Source of the DNA: Terasakiella sp033100395
GTDB taxonomy: Bacteria > Pseudomonadota > Alphaproteobacteria > Rhodospirillales > Terasakiellaceae
Assembly: GCF_033100395.1 (NCBI RefSeq)
Contig: NZ_JAWLVJ010000001.1
Coordinates: 204,695-268,694 of the forward strand
Length of the DNA: 64,000 nucleotides
Reading direction: 5' to 3'
The notes beneath the pieces were generated by a model, which was not told where the DNA came from, ran no database searches, and saw only the letters and a list, made by a program, of their open reading frames with translations. Below, one piece after another: positions 1 through 8,873 of this stretch. Position 1 is the stretch's first letter; every line of letters starts with the position of its first letter. The position numbers and the translations under genes are program-made.

Positions 1-1908
1 ACCAAACAATTCATTGCCTCCTATCTATTAAACGGAGATCCAAAATATCGCGATTTATCCCCGTTTGAAGATTTAAAAGATCAAATCCATCATGCTACGA
101 AATTTGATGTGGGGGACCGGACCTGGGCACTTTATGTGGTGCCCAACCAAAAGGCATTGGGAGAAATCGGGGCACCTTGGGCTGCCCCTTTGGTGGCTGT
201 TGCAAGTCTGCTCTTCACCATCCTTCTGGTCTTTTACATTCAAACCACTGTCAGCCGTCATCGCAAGGTTGAACAGTTGGTGGCACATCGTACCTTTGAA
301 TTGTCAGAAGAAATTAAAGATCGCAAACGGGTTGAAGCCCAGCTGAGATCCAGCCAGGCACGTTTTCAGACCATTGCTGAATCTTCCTTTGAATGGTTCT
401 GGGAAATGGGGCCGGATTTGCGCTTTACCTTTTTGTCTGAAAAATTCTATGACGTTGCAGGCCTGAGCCCAGAACAAGTTTTGGGTAAGACTCGCCTTGA
501 AGTCGCAGGACCCGAGATCGTCGCCCTGCAGCCGAAAAAATGGCGTGCCCATATGATTGATATGGAAAATCACCGCGATATTCAGAACTTTGAATATCCT
601 TTGATCGCCAATGACGGATCACGAAAATACATCGAAATTTCCGGGCGTCCCCAATTTGATGATGCGGGAAATTTCCTCGGCTATTTGGGCGCAGCGCGTG
701 ACATCACCCGACGTCATGTATGGGAGGAAGAAATCAACGCTGCCAGAATTGCGGCGGAAAAAGCCAATAAAGCCAAAAGTGATTTTCTATCCTCCATGAG
801 CCATGAGTTGCGCACGCCGTTGAACGGCATACTCGGTTTTGCCCAACTGATGAATATGGACAGCCGACAGCCCTTGGCCGATCGTCACAAACCCTATATG
901 AAGCAAATTTCAGATGCAGGTAACCACCTGTTGGCCTTGATCAACGAGGTGCTTGACCTGGCACGCATTGAAAGTGGTAACATCTCGCTGCAGATGGAAA
1001 ATATCGAATTGGATAGTCTGACACAGGAAGTACTTGATCTGGTTGGCCATATGGGGGAAGAACGTAGTATTCAGATCAATGATTTGGTCACCCCAGTTGA
1101 GGGCAAACACAACATCCATGCCGATCACCTGCGCCTCAAGCAAGTGCTGGTCAATCTCCTGTCCAACGCGGTAAAATATAACGTGGATGGCGGAATGGTG
1201 ACACTGGATTATCAAGATTTGGGCAATAAGGTCCGCCTGCTTGTGCGCGATACCGGTAAAGGCATCAGCAAAGATCAAATGGCTGAATTATTCCAACCTT
1301 TTAACCGATTGGGGGAAGAACATGGCGCAGTTGAAGGCACAGGCATCGGCTTGACCATCACCAAAAAGATCATTGAGAAAATGAACGGTGAAATCGGCGT
1401 TGAAAGCACACTCGGTGAAGGCTCTACCTTTTGGATCGATATAGCAGTGGCAACAGAAGCCACTGCGGTTCATAATAAAGTTGAAGAAATCACGGACCAA
1501 CAGCTTGGTGAGATTTCAAAACTTGGCCCCTTAAAGATACTTTATATTGAAGATAACGCGGGCAATGTCATCTTGATGGAAGGGTTGCTGGGTCAATTTG
1601 AAAATATCGAACTGATCACGACCAGTATAGGGGCCGTGGGAATTGAACTGGCACGCACCCACAAACCAGACCTGTTATTGCTGGATATCCACTTGCCCGA
1701 TATAGATGGTTTGGAAGTCTTTAAACGGATCAAAACAATAGAAAACCTAAGCCATATCCCTGTGATAGCGTTAAGTGCCAGTGCCATGCCCAATGATGTG
1801 GACAAAGCCCTTAAAATCGGGGTCAACGCCTTCATCAGCAAACCCTTTGATGTATTGGAATTTCTTAAGACACTTCATCTGCATTTGTGTCATTCAAAGA
1901 ACATATAA
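1..1908 (+). CDS. Hybrid sensor histidine kinase, 5' end outside window
   Basis: The reading frame is open from the first base, so the gene starts upstream; 635 residues are visible. The first ~50 residues look like the end of a periplasmic CHASE-type sensor (motif DRTWALYVVP), followed by a membrane segment (~63-82), a PAS domain (~95-210), a HisKA box with the phospho-acceptor in SHELRTPLNGILGF (His at codon 268), and a HATPase domain with N box LVNLLSNAVKYN, DTGKGIS and GTGIGL. A C-terminal receiver carries its acceptor Asp in LLLLDIHLPDIDG (codon 562) and the conserved Lys in SKPF. It should autophosphorylate in response to an external ligand and relay phosphate to its own receiver. A Hpt partner or output is not visible nearby. 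The ligand cannot be read from the fragment. Confidence 0.93.
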   Translation, partial: TKQFIASYLLNGDPKYRDLSPFEDLKDQIHHATKFDVGDRTWALYVVPNQKALGEIGAPWAAPLVAVASLLFTILLVFYIQTTVSRHRKVEQLVAHRTFELSEEIKDRKRVEAQLRSSQARFQTIAESSFEWFWEMGPDLRFTFLSEKFYDVAGLSPEQVLGKTRLEVAGPEIVALQPKKWRAHMIDMENHRDIQNFEYPLIANDGSRKYIEISGRPQFDDAGNFLGYLGAARDITRRHVWEEEINAARIAAEKANKAKSDFLSSMSHELRTPLNGILGFAQLMNMDSRQPLADRHKPYMKQISDAGNHLLALINEVLDLARIESGNISLQMENIELDSLTQEVLDLVGHMGEERSIQINDLVTPVEGKHNIHADHLRLKQVLVNLLSNAVKYNVDGGMVTLDYQDLGNKVRLLVRDTGKGISKDQMAELFQPFNRLGEEHGAVEGTGIGLTITKKIIEKMNGEIGVESTLGEGSTFWIDIAVATEATAVHNKVEEITDQQLGEISKLGPLKILYIEDNAGNVILMEGLLGQFENIELITTSIGAVGIELARTHKPDLLLLDIHLPDIDGLEVFKRIKTIENLSHIPVIALSASAMPNDVDKALKIGVNAFISKPFDVLEFLKTLHLHLCHSKNI

Positions 1909-1984
1909 ACTTGCTCTTCACGCATAATGGCCTATAAGGTGAAGCTCGTTCATTAACTCTTGGTTTTTCCGAAAAAACGACACT

Positions 1985-3118
1985 ATGGCAGACCTTCTCA
2001 AAAGTACCGCGTTAAAAGATGGCAAACGGATCGTCATCAAGATCGGGTCGGCCCTTTTGGTAGATGCGGCCCATGGCACCGTGCACCGCAAATGGCTGGA
2101 AAGTCTGGCTGCCGATATCGCGCAGGCCCGTGCTCGTGGTCAGGAAATCGTGGTCGTAACATCCGGTGCGATTGCAGTGGGGCGTCGTCATCTCGACCTG
2201 CCCGATGGCAGCCTGCGCCTGGAAGAAAAACAGGCCGCAGCAGCTTGTGGAAACATTCGTTTGGCGCATGCGTATCAGGAAGTTCTGGGTCATCATGGCA
2301 TCACGGTTGCCCAAATTCTGGTGACGCTGGAAGACAGCGAAAACCGCCGCCGCTACATCAATGCCCGCAATACAATTGAGACCTTGTTAAAAGTCGGTGC
2401 CGTGCCGCTGATTAACGAAAATGACAGTGTGGCAACCGACGAAATCCGCTTTGGTGATAATGACCGCCTGGGCGCACGCGTTGCTGCCATGGTCAGCGCC
2501 GATACACTGGTTCTGTTCTCTGATATCGATGGGCTTTATACGGCGGATCCTTCCAAAGACCCGAAGGCTGAATTTATCCCGGTGGTCAAACATATCACGC
2601 CAGAAATTGAAGCCATGGCAGGCGGGTCCGCCAGTAATGTAGGGTCCGGCGGCATGATGACCAAACTGGCTGCGGCCAAGATTTGCCTGAACGCAGGCTG
2701 TCGCATGGTGATCACCAAGGGGGAGCGTCAAAACCCGCTGAAAGCCTTGGAAGAAGGGGTTAAATCCACCTGGTTCCTGCCTGAAGCCACCCCAAAGAAA
2801 GCGCGTAAACAATGGATTTCCGGCAGTCTCAAGCCTGTCGGGAAAGTCATTGTGGATGAAGGCTGCCTGAAAGCCCTGAAAGCAGGTAAAAGCCTGCTAC
2901 CCATCGGCGTTAAAGAAATCGTCGGCACGTTTGAACGCGGTGAAGCCGTGCAGGTCATTGGCCCCGACGGCAATGAGGTCGCGCGTGGCCTGATCGCCTA
3001 TGGATCAAAAGATGCCACCCAGATCGTCGGCGTCAAATCATCCGAGATTGAAAGCAAGCTTGGCTATCAGGGCCGTGACGTCATGATTCACCGCGATGAT
3101 CTGGTGGTGGATGAATGA
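1985..3118 (+). CDS. proB: Glutamate 5-kinase
   Basis: Catalyses ATP-dependent phosphorylation of L-glutamate to gamma-glutamyl phosphate, the first step of proline synthesis in the cytoplasm. The 377-residue length matches the family (about 370). The amino-acid-kinase fold is seen in VIKIGSALLVD near the N-terminus, NENDSVATDEI, SDIDGLYTADP and GSGGMMTKLAAAK. A C-terminal PUA domain spans roughly residues 285-370. The start ATG lies 76 bases after the kinase gene. The stop overlaps the next gene in an ATGA, so the glycosyltransferase is translationally coupled. The partner proA is 2.2 kb downstream on the same strand, separated by a glycosyltransferase and an opposing MFS gene. Confidence 0.97.
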   Translation: MADLLKSTALKDGKRIVIKIGSALLVDAAHGTVHRKWLESLAADIAQARARGQEIVVVTSGAIAVGRRHLDLPDGSLRLEEKQAAAACGNIRLAHAYQEVLGHHGITVAQILVTLEDSENRRRYINARNTIETLLKVGAVPLINENDSVATDEIRFGDNDRLGARVAAMVSADTLVLFSDIDGLYTADPSKDPKAEFIPVVKHITPEIEAMAGGSASNVGSGGMMTKLAAAKICLNAGCRMVITKGERQNPLKALEEGVKSTWFLPEATPKKARKQWISGSLKPVGKVIVDEGCLKALKAGKSLLPIGVKEIVGTFERGEAVQVIGPDGNEVARGLIAYGSKDATQIVGVKSSEIESKLGYQGRDVMIHRDDLVVDE

Positions 3119-4038
3119 TCGATATTTCCTTCGTCATCACGGTCTATAACAAAGAAAATTTCCTCGGCCCCATGTTGACCTCGCTCGGTCAGCAGTCCGG
3201 TGATTTCACCCGTGAATTCATCTTTGTGGATGACGGATCGACCGATAATTCAGTTGCGATTATCAAAGAAGAAACAAAGGATTGGGACAACGTCCATATT
3301 ATCCAGCAGGAAAATATGGGGGTATCCGGAGCGACCAACACAGGTGGATTCAAGGCACAGGGCGAATTTATCAAAATCGTTGATGCCGATGACGTCATGA
3401 CCCATTTCGCCACCCGGCGCATGATGGAACTGATGCGCGAACATAAACTGGATCACCTGCAGGCGGGATGGCAGCTCACAGATGATTTGCTTACAGCCTT
3501 TGAAAATACCCATGACGAAACAGGCACCGTGCGGATGGTGCAGGACCCGTTTAAGGATTTCATCCGAAACGGCATGGGCGGTTCCACCTCCACCATGATC
3601 CGCACACAGATGTTTAAAGAAATGGGTGGCTGTGATGAAACCATCTTCGTTCAGGATTTCTCTATCCCTCTGCGCGTCAGCTATCGTGGTCGCATGGGGC
3701 TGACCGATTTGCTGGCCGTTTTTGGTCCGCGCGAAGCCGAAGGCCGTGTACTGGATGCATCCGCCACCGTCATTCATGACCTGTCCGCCACCATCCAGCA
3801 TTTCCTGCGCGACAATCCGGATGTGCCAGTCAAGCTGCAACGCCTCGCCTTTAAACGCTGTGCAGGTCGTGCCTGGAAATGGGCAAAGCGCGAACAGGGC
3901 AAATCCATGTTCTGTCGTGATTTCTTCTATTATGCGCTGTCGCAACTGCCCATCTGGTATCAGACAGCGCCACTGATCGAAAAAACCCTGCATACCTGGG
4001 ACAGCGAAGACGTGCGCCGCCCCAAGCCACGCAGATAA
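3115..4038 (+). CDS. Family 2 glycosyltransferase
   Basis: A GT-A fold glycosyltransferase of 307 residues. The N-terminus ISFVITVYNKENFL, the segment FVDDGSTDNS and the metal-binding motif KIVDADDVM (~residues 80-95) are typical of GT2 enzymes that move a sugar from a nucleotide donor. No membrane segment is seen, so it is probably cytoplasmic or peripheral. It begins inside the proB stop codon (ATGA overlap). Its stop abuts the stop of the opposing MFS gene with no spacer. Acceptor and product cannot be told: surface polysaccharide or protein glycosylation are both possible. The link to proline synthesis is positional only. Confidence 0.88.
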   Translation: MIDISFVITVYNKENFLGPMLTSLGQQSGDFTREFIFVDDGSTDNSVAIIKEETKDWDNVHIIQQENMGVSGATNTGGFKAQGEFIKIVDADDVMTHFATRRMMELMREHKLDHLQAGWQLTDDLLTAFENTHDETGTVRMVQDPFKDFIRNGMGGSTSTMIRTQMFKEMGGCDETIFVQDFSIPLRVSYRGRMGLTDLLAVFGPREAEGRVLDASATVIHDLSATIQHFLRDNPDVPVKLQRLAFKRCAGRAWKWAKREQGKSMFCRDFFYYALSQLPIWYQTAPLIEKTLHTWDSEDVRRPKPRR

Positions 4039-5250
4039 TTATTCTCCAGCCACAGCCTCTGTTCGCTTATTCAAAGCCTTCAACCAAACAACAGACAGCA
4101 GTGCCATTAGCATGGGCACCGCCACCACAAGGTTGACCCAGGACCAACCAAATTCATTTTGAATAGCCCCACTGGAAAAACTCGCCGCAGCCACGGTGCC
4201 AAAGACCATAAAGTCATTGAGCGCCTGAACTTTAGACCGTTCGGTTTCGCGGTAACATTGGGTCAGCAAAGATGATCCACCGATGAACATAAAGTTCCAG
4301 CCCACACCAAGTGCGACCAGCGCAAACCAGAAATTCATCAGATCCAGCCCGGCCAAAGCAATGGCCATACAGGCCCCATTCAGGATCGCCCCGATCAGAA
4401 TGATATTGAGCACACCATATTTCTGGATCAATTTCCCGGTAAAGAAACTGGGCAGGAACATGCCCAACACATGCCACTGGATAACAAAGGCCGCATCCGT
4501 AAATTCAAGCCCGCAAGCCACCATCGCCAAGGGCGTCGCCGTCATGACCAGACTCATTACCCCATAGCCCATGGTGCCTGCCAGGGCTGCCGTGATAAAG
4601 GTTGGTTGCTTGACGATTTCCATCAGGGGTCGCGCCGGGCCATGCAATTCATTGTTCGGTGTTTCTTTTCTAAAGCGCACGATCCAGACAACCACCATGG
4701 CAATACCATAAAGCCCGGCCATGGAAACAAAACCGCCTGCAAACAGCACGGGTTCAAACCATTCTTTCGTCTGTGTCGCAAGCCAGGGGCCAAGGAAAGC
4801 CGCCACAATCCCGCCTGCCATCACATAGGAAATGGCCGTCGGGCGATGTTCTTTTTCAACGATCTCAGCCGCTGCAAAACGCAAGTAAGCGGCAAAACTG
4901 TTGTTGATCCCCAGACCAAAACTGCCAACAACAAACAGCCAGAAATTCCCCTGAAAAATCCCGAAAGCCGCAATCAATGCTGATGCTGCCCCAATGAGCA
5001 ACCCCACCGTAAACCCGATCTTGCGCCCGACCCGTCCCATAAACAACGATGCAGGGATGGTTGCGCACATCATGCCGACAAATTGAAAGGCCAGCGGCAG
5101 GGTTGCCATGGCCGGATCATCAGCCAGCATGGCACCTGTTAATGCAGTGATTGTCATGATCAGGCTTGCGCCACTCATGACCATAGCCTGAGCGCCCGCA
5201 AGTAAGATGACCTGAATGCGGTCTTTCGACCAATTGAATGTCTCTGTCAT
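4039..5250 (-). CDS. MFS transporter
   Basis: A 403-residue protein with about twelve hydrophobic segments, the usual size for the major facilitator superfamily. The loop between helices 2 and 3 reads MGRVGRKIGF, which fits the family signature GxxxDRxGRR with the acidic residue replaced by Val. Helix 1 starts after TETFNWSKDRIQ, and the last ~20 residues are cytoplasmic. It is transcribed convergently against the glycosyltransferase and divergently from proA, from which it is separated by about 120 bases. No substrate-specific motif was recognised, so drug, sugar or amino-acid transport are all open. Confidence 0.88.
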   Translation of the reverse strand: MTETFNWSKDRIQVILLAGAQAMVMSGASLIMTITALTGAMLADDPAMATLPLAFQFVGMMCATIPASLFMGRVGRKIGFTVGLLIGAASALIAAFGIFQGNFWLFVVGSFGLGINNSFAAYLRFAAAEIVEKEHRPTAISYVMAGGIVAAFLGPWLATQTKEWFEPVLFAGGFVSMAGLYGIAMVVVWIVRFRKETPNNELHGPARPLMEIVKQPTFITAALAGTMGYGVMSLVMTATPLAMVACGLEFTDAAFVIQWHVLGMFLPSFFTGKLIQKYGVLNIILIGAILNGACMAIALAGLDLMNFWFALVALGVGWNFMFIGGSSLLTQCYRETERSKVQALNDFMVFGTVAAASFSSGAIQNEFGWSWVNLVVAVPMLMALLSVVWLKALNKRTEAVAGE

Positions 5251-5317
5251 GCTTCTTTGATACAGCTTGCGACTTTTAAAAGAAATGCTTATTTTAGGCG
5301 TCCATTTTAAACACGCT

Positions 5318-5348
5318 CGTCATCCTTGGCCTAATTGCAGGAATGACG
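5318..5348. repeat. Degenerate GTCAT/ATGAC palindrome
   Basis: The stretch opens with CGTCATCC and closes with GGAATGACG, matching the ends of the palindromic doublets found elsewhere in this window, but the inner arms are poorly paired. It is probably a decayed copy or a short hairpin in the gap between the divergent MFS and proA genes. Confidence 0.4.
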
Positions 5349-5370
5349 GGACAATGAAGGAATTAATTCG

Positions 5371-6636
5371 ATGACGGCGCAAGCAGCTCAAGACATCACA
5401 GCAATCATGCAAGACCTCGGCACCAAGGCGAAAGCCGCAGCACAGGTTTTGTCCGTTGCCCCGACTGAGCAGAAAAACAATGCCCTTTTAAAAGCGGCTG
5501 AATTGTTGCGCGCCAACGCCCCGGCAATCAAGGAAGCCAACGCCAAGGATATGGCCGCTGGTGAGCAAAAAGGTCTCAGTGGTTCCATGCTGGACCGCCT
5601 TATGCTGGACGATGCGCGCATTGAAGGGATGGCCGCAGGTCTGGAAGCCATCGCCAAGCTGGATGATCCGGTGGGCGATGTCATGTCCGAATGGGACCGT
5701 CCCAACGGATTGGAAATCCAACGCGTGCGTGTCCCGCTAGGCGTCATCGGCATTATTTACGAATCGCGCCCCAACGTAACGGCAGATGCAGGTGCCTTGT
5801 CGCTGAAATCCGGCAATGTTGCGATCTTGCGCGGGGGGTCGGAAAGCTTCCATTCCAGCCATGCGATCATGGAAAGCTTAACGGATGCATTAGACCAGGT
5901 TGGCCTGCCCAAAACCTGCATCCAGATGATCCCGACAACGGATCGTGCAGCCGTGGGTGAAATGCTGACCATGTCTGACACCATCGACGTGATTGTCCCA
6001 CGCGGCGGCAAAGGACTGATTGAACGTATCACACGTGAATCCAAAATTCCTTTGTTCAAACATCTGGATGGGATTTGTCACATCTATGTGGATGAAAAAG
6101 CTGACCTTGAAAAAGCACGCAAAGTGGTGGTCAACGGCAAGATGCGCCGCACAGGTATTTGTGGGGCAACTGAAACCCTGCTGGTGAACCGCTCGGTTGA
6201 TATGTCATCCATCATCAGTGATCTGATTGATGCGGGCTGTGAAGTCCGTGGTGATGATGCAGCGCAAGCTGTGGACAGCCGTATTTCAGCTGCAACAGAA
6301 GAAGACTGGGGTACAGAATATCTGGATGCCATTATCTCGGTTAAGGTTGTGGATGGCGTTTCTGAAGCCATCAACCACATCAACACCTACGGGTCGCACC
6401 ATACCGACTGTATCATCACCGAAGATAATGAGGTGGCGGAAACCTTCCTCAATCAGGTGGACAGTGCGATCTGTGTCCTGAATGCCTCCACCCAATTTGC
6501 CGATGGCGGTGAATTTGGCATGGGGGCCGAGATCGGGATTTCCACAGGGAAAATGCATGCCCGTGGCCCGGTTGGTGTGGAACAGCTGACCAGCTTTAAA
6601 TACAAGGTGCGTGGACAGGGCCAGACCCGTCCATAA
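5371..6636 (+). CDS. proA: Gamma-glutamyl phosphate reductase
   Basis: Reduces L-glutamyl 5-phosphate with NADPH to glutamate semialdehyde, the second step of proline synthesis. The 421-residue length fits the family. The catalytic cysteine is in TGICGATETLL (codon 264). Other family landmarks are GVIGIIYESRPNVT, ILRGGSES and the C-terminal ISTGKMHARGPVG. A ribosome site AAGGAAT precedes the ATG. It lies 2.2 kb from proB on the same strand, but an opposing gene lies between them, so it needs its own promoter in the 5251-5370 gap. Confidence 0.97.
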   Translation: MTAQAAQDITAIMQDLGTKAKAAAQVLSVAPTEQKNNALLKAAELLRANAPAIKEANAKDMAAGEQKGLSGSMLDRLMLDDARIEGMAAGLEAIAKLDDPVGDVMSEWDRPNGLEIQRVRVPLGVIGIIYESRPNVTADAGALSLKSGNVAILRGGSESFHSSHAIMESLTDALDQVGLPKTCIQMIPTTDRAAVGEMLTMSDTIDVIVPRGGKGLIERITRESKIPLFKHLDGICHIYVDEKADLEKARKVVVNGKMRRTGICGATETLLVNRSVDMSSIISDLIDAGCEVRGDDAAQAVDSRISAATEEDWGTEYLDAIISVKVVDGVSEAINHINTYGSHHTDCIITEDNEVAETFLNQVDSAICVLNASTQFADGGEFGMGAEIGISTGKMHARGPVGVEQLTSFKYKVRGQGQTRP

Positions 6637-6716
6637 CAACAAGTCCCTAAGGGCATTGAATTTTCATCCAAAAACAGCCACACTATCGGTCTGTTTTGTC
6701 ACTGGAGAATAATTTA

Positions 6717-7052
6717 ATGCCCTTTGTCTTGCGCGAACCTTCGGGACAAATCATCGCCATCTACCAAAACCCGCACGAAGGTGTAGACGAAGAACTGCCC
6801 ATGAACCACCCGGATATTATGGCGTTCTTAAGCACCCAGGACGGCGCGGCCGCAACCCTGCTTGATCTGGCAGAAAGCGACATGGCTATGGCCCGCGTGG
6901 TGGAAGATCTGATCGAAATTCTGATCATGAAAGGCACCATCAGCTTTGACGAGTTGCCCCCAGCCGCCCAGGAAAAACTGGCCCGACGTCAGGAATGGCG
7001 CGGCACGCTCGACGAAGCGCTTGCCATGTTTGGCGGCGGGAAAGTGATTTAG
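6717..7052 (+). CDS. Conserved small protein downstream of proA
   Basis: A 111-residue soluble acidic protein beginning MPFVLREPSGQIIAIYQNP. Proteins of this type in related alphaproteobacteria are commonly labelled 'tryptophan synthase subunit beta-like', but nothing here resembles the PLP enzyme, so the name should not be trusted. The N-terminal third forms a short beta-rich stretch and the remainder (about residues 25-105) is helical. The ATG at 6717 is preferred over an in-frame TTG 21 bases upstream because TGGAG sits at ideal spacing before it. It lies 80 bases after proA and could be cotranscribed. Function unknown. Confidence 0.75.
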   Translation: MPFVLREPSGQIIAIYQNPHEGVDEELPMNHPDIMAFLSTQDGAAATLLDLAESDMAMARVVEDLIEILIMKGTISFDELPPAAQEKLARRQEWRGTLDEALAMFGGGKVI

Positions 7053-7121
7053 TTTTCCCCTTGTACTGACGGCCCAGACCTGTATCCTTTATCCAACTAC
7101 TGGGTGTGAAGGGTCTCTATT

Positions 7122-7301
7122 ATGGAACTTACTGAAATTGTCATCGGTTTTCTGATCAGCTTAACGGCTGGTTTTATCACAGGATGGAAAGCGAAAGAAA
7201 AATCCATCAAGATCAAACAGACCAAAGGGACAAATCAGCAAGCGGGGGAAAATAACACTCAAAATAATTTCAACATGACGATGCCAAGAGATAAGGACTA
7301 G
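7122..7301 (+). CDS. 59-residue membrane peptide with N/Q-rich tail
   Basis: Too small for most gene callers but convincing: ATG, one N-terminal membrane helix (IVIGFLISLTAGFITGW, residues 6-22), a Lys-rich cytoplasmic stretch, then a polar tail NQQAGENNTQNNFNM (~39-53). The next gene starts four bases after its stop, and that protein carries almost the same motif at its own N-terminus (NQQAGSGNTQNNYN). Twelve of fourteen aligned residues agree although many codons differ, which implies selection on the protein. Single-pass peptides with a short N/Q-rich motif matching a neighbouring repeat protein resemble effector/receptor pairs that communicate by amyloid-type motifs, but that role is an inference. 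Function is otherwise unknown. Confidence 0.7.
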   Translation: MELTEIVIGFLISLTAGFITGWKAKEKSIKIKQTKGTNQQAGENNTQNNFNMTMPRDKD

Positions 7302-7305
7302 TCCC

Positions 7306-8676
7306 ATGTTGGATAAAGAAAAAATCGAACAAAAAGACGGTATCAACCAACAAGCTGGCAGTGGCAATACCCAGAATAATTATAACGGGATTGATCCTGA
7401 TCGCTACGATGCATTGCGTGATAAATACACCCTGACCAAAGCGGCGGTAGATCGCTTATGGCAGCTGGTGCAGGATAATGCCGATAAAATTGATGACCCG
7501 GCCAGTGCCCTGGATGAACTGGCAGAGAAATATAAAGCCCTGCTGGATCAAATTGAACAGAACGAAAAAAGTTCAGATGAAGCGCGCGATTTAAAAGATC
7601 AGGCCCGTCAAGCCCTTGAAGAGGGCGAGATGCAAAAGGCCGAACACCTCCTCAACCTCGCCGCCCTTGCTGACATAAATGACAGAGACCAACATGCGGC
7701 TTCCGCTGCGGAAACCTATAGCGAAATGGCAGAACTTAAAGCCCTTGAATATGATTACCTCGGTGCTGCTGATTACTGCGGAAAAGCCGCGCAAACCACG
7801 CCACGAGATGACCATGAAGCTTATGGGGAGTATCGTCTTGATCAAGCAATGAATTTGGACAGGGCTGGCAAATACCAAGATGCTTTGGATATTGAAAAAA
7901 AAGTTGTTCAACTATGGGAAACTCATTTACCTGAAAATGATAAAAATCTTGCGATCGCTTTAAATAACCTCGCTGAGAGCTATAGAGCTATAGGCCAATA
8001 TGAAGAAATGGAACCTTTAATTCTGCGTGCTTTGGAAATTGACGAAAAAGCATTTGGGATGGATCATCCCAACATAGCAATTGATTACAATAATCTCGCG
8101 GGATTATATCAGACCTTGGGCCGATATGAAGAGGCGGAACCCTTATATCTGCGCGCCTTGAAGATTGATGAAAAAGCACTCGGGATGGATCATCCAAATA
8201 TAGCGATCAGGTCAAACAACCTCGCGGGACTTTATCAGACCTTGGGCCGATATGAAGAGGCAGAACCCTTAATTCTGCGTGCCATAGAGATTGATGAGAA
8301 AACAGTAGGGATGGATCATCCGAACGTAGCAACCGGTTCAAACAATCTCGCAGAACTATATAGAGCCAAGGGTCGATATGAAGAGGCAGAACCCTTAATT
8401 CTGCGCGCCTTAGAGATTGATAAAAAGGCATTGGGGACGGATCATCCAAAAATAGCGATCAGGTCAAACAATCTCGCGGCACTATATAAAACCTTGGGCC
8501 GATATGAAGAGGCGGAACCTTTATATCGCAAAGCGGTGACGGTGTTTGAAGCTTCTTTAGGGAAAGAGCATCCCAACACAAAAGGCGTTGCAAGGAATTT
8601 TGCCCTTTTTCTTTTTGAACGTGATCGCAAAGAAGAGGCGCGGGACATTTATATGCGGTTTGGGTTGGGGGAATAA
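7306..8676 (+). CDS. TPR-repeat protein with N-terminal N/Q motif
   Basis: A 456-residue soluble protein. Residues ~13-27 hold the motif NQQAGSGNTQNNYNG shared with the upstream membrane peptide. Residues ~30-130 are predicted helical, with a possible coiled coil. From about residue 150 on, tetratricopeptide repeats begin, and residues ~205-435 are 42-residue kinesin-light-chain-type units of the form NNLAxLYxxLGRYEEAEPL. The repeats resemble those of bacterial NLR-like and TPR sensor proteins, but no nucleotide-binding or enzymatic domain is present. Only four bases separate it from the membrane peptide, so they form an operon. It is probably a scaffold or sensor acting with the peptide. Its partner ligand is unknown. 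Confidence 0.85.
   Translation: MLDKEKIEQKDGINQQAGSGNTQNNYNGIDPDRYDALRDKYTLTKAAVDRLWQLVQDNADKIDDPASALDELAEKYKALLDQIEQNEKSSDEARDLKDQARQALEEGEMQKAEHLLNLAALADINDRDQHAASAAETYSEMAELKALEYDYLGAADYCGKAAQTTPRDDHEAYGEYRLDQAMNLDRAGKYQDALDIEKKVVQLWETHLPENDKNLAIALNNLAESYRAIGQYEEMEPLILRALEIDEKAFGMDHPNIAIDYNNLAGLYQTLGRYEEAEPLYLRALKIDEKALGMDHPNIAIRSNNLAGLYQTLGRYEEAEPLILRAIEIDEKTVGMDHPNVATGSNNLAELYRAKGRYEEAEPLILRALEIDKKALGTDHPKIAIRSNNLAALYKTLGRYEEAEPLYRKAVTVFEASLGKEHPNTKGVARNFALFLFERDRKEEARDIYMRFGLGE
7963..8592 (+). repeat. 126-bp tandem repeats inside the TPR gene
   Basis: The segment encoding NNLA recurs at 7963, 8089, 8215, 8341 and 8467, an exact 126-base period. Units two to five share long near-identical stretches such as CCGATATGAAGAGGC. 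The similarity at DNA level, not only protein level, suggests recent duplication or gene conversion, and copy number may vary between strains. Confidence 0.85.
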
Positions 8677-8727
8677 AAGGGGGCTTGAAGGATGTGTGCT
8701 CTTGCCCTCCTCCTTTGCTCTTTCTTA

Positions 8728-8825
8728 CGTCATCCCGGATTTATTCCGGGATAAGGCGTTGTGGCAGGTCCGAATGTATCTTGCGTTCCTTCCACCCATT
8801 ATCCCGGAATGAATCCGGGATGACG
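8728..8825. repeat. REP-like palindrome doublet
   Basis: Two short hairpins, ATCCCGGA/TCCGGGAT at 8732-8752 and again at 8801-8821, face each other. The outer edges CGTCATCCCGGA and TCCGGGATGACG are a 12-base inverted repeat. The doublet fills the gap between the convergent TPR and rppH genes, where it may terminate transcription from either side or be a non-autonomous mobile repeat. Confidence 0.7.
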
Positions 8826-8873
8826 CTGGAGGGTGCGGGATGACAGCTGGGGAGGGTGTGGATCGCGTTAACG

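Noticed and set aside
3250..3993. Long minus-strand frame of ~247 codons across the glycosyltransferase
   Set aside because: It is an antisense shadow of a well-supported GT2 gene, with His/Cys-rich random composition and no family resemblance.
7963..8592. Regular repeats considered as CRISPR array
   Set aside because: The 126-base units are in frame, encode TPR helices and have no unique spacers.
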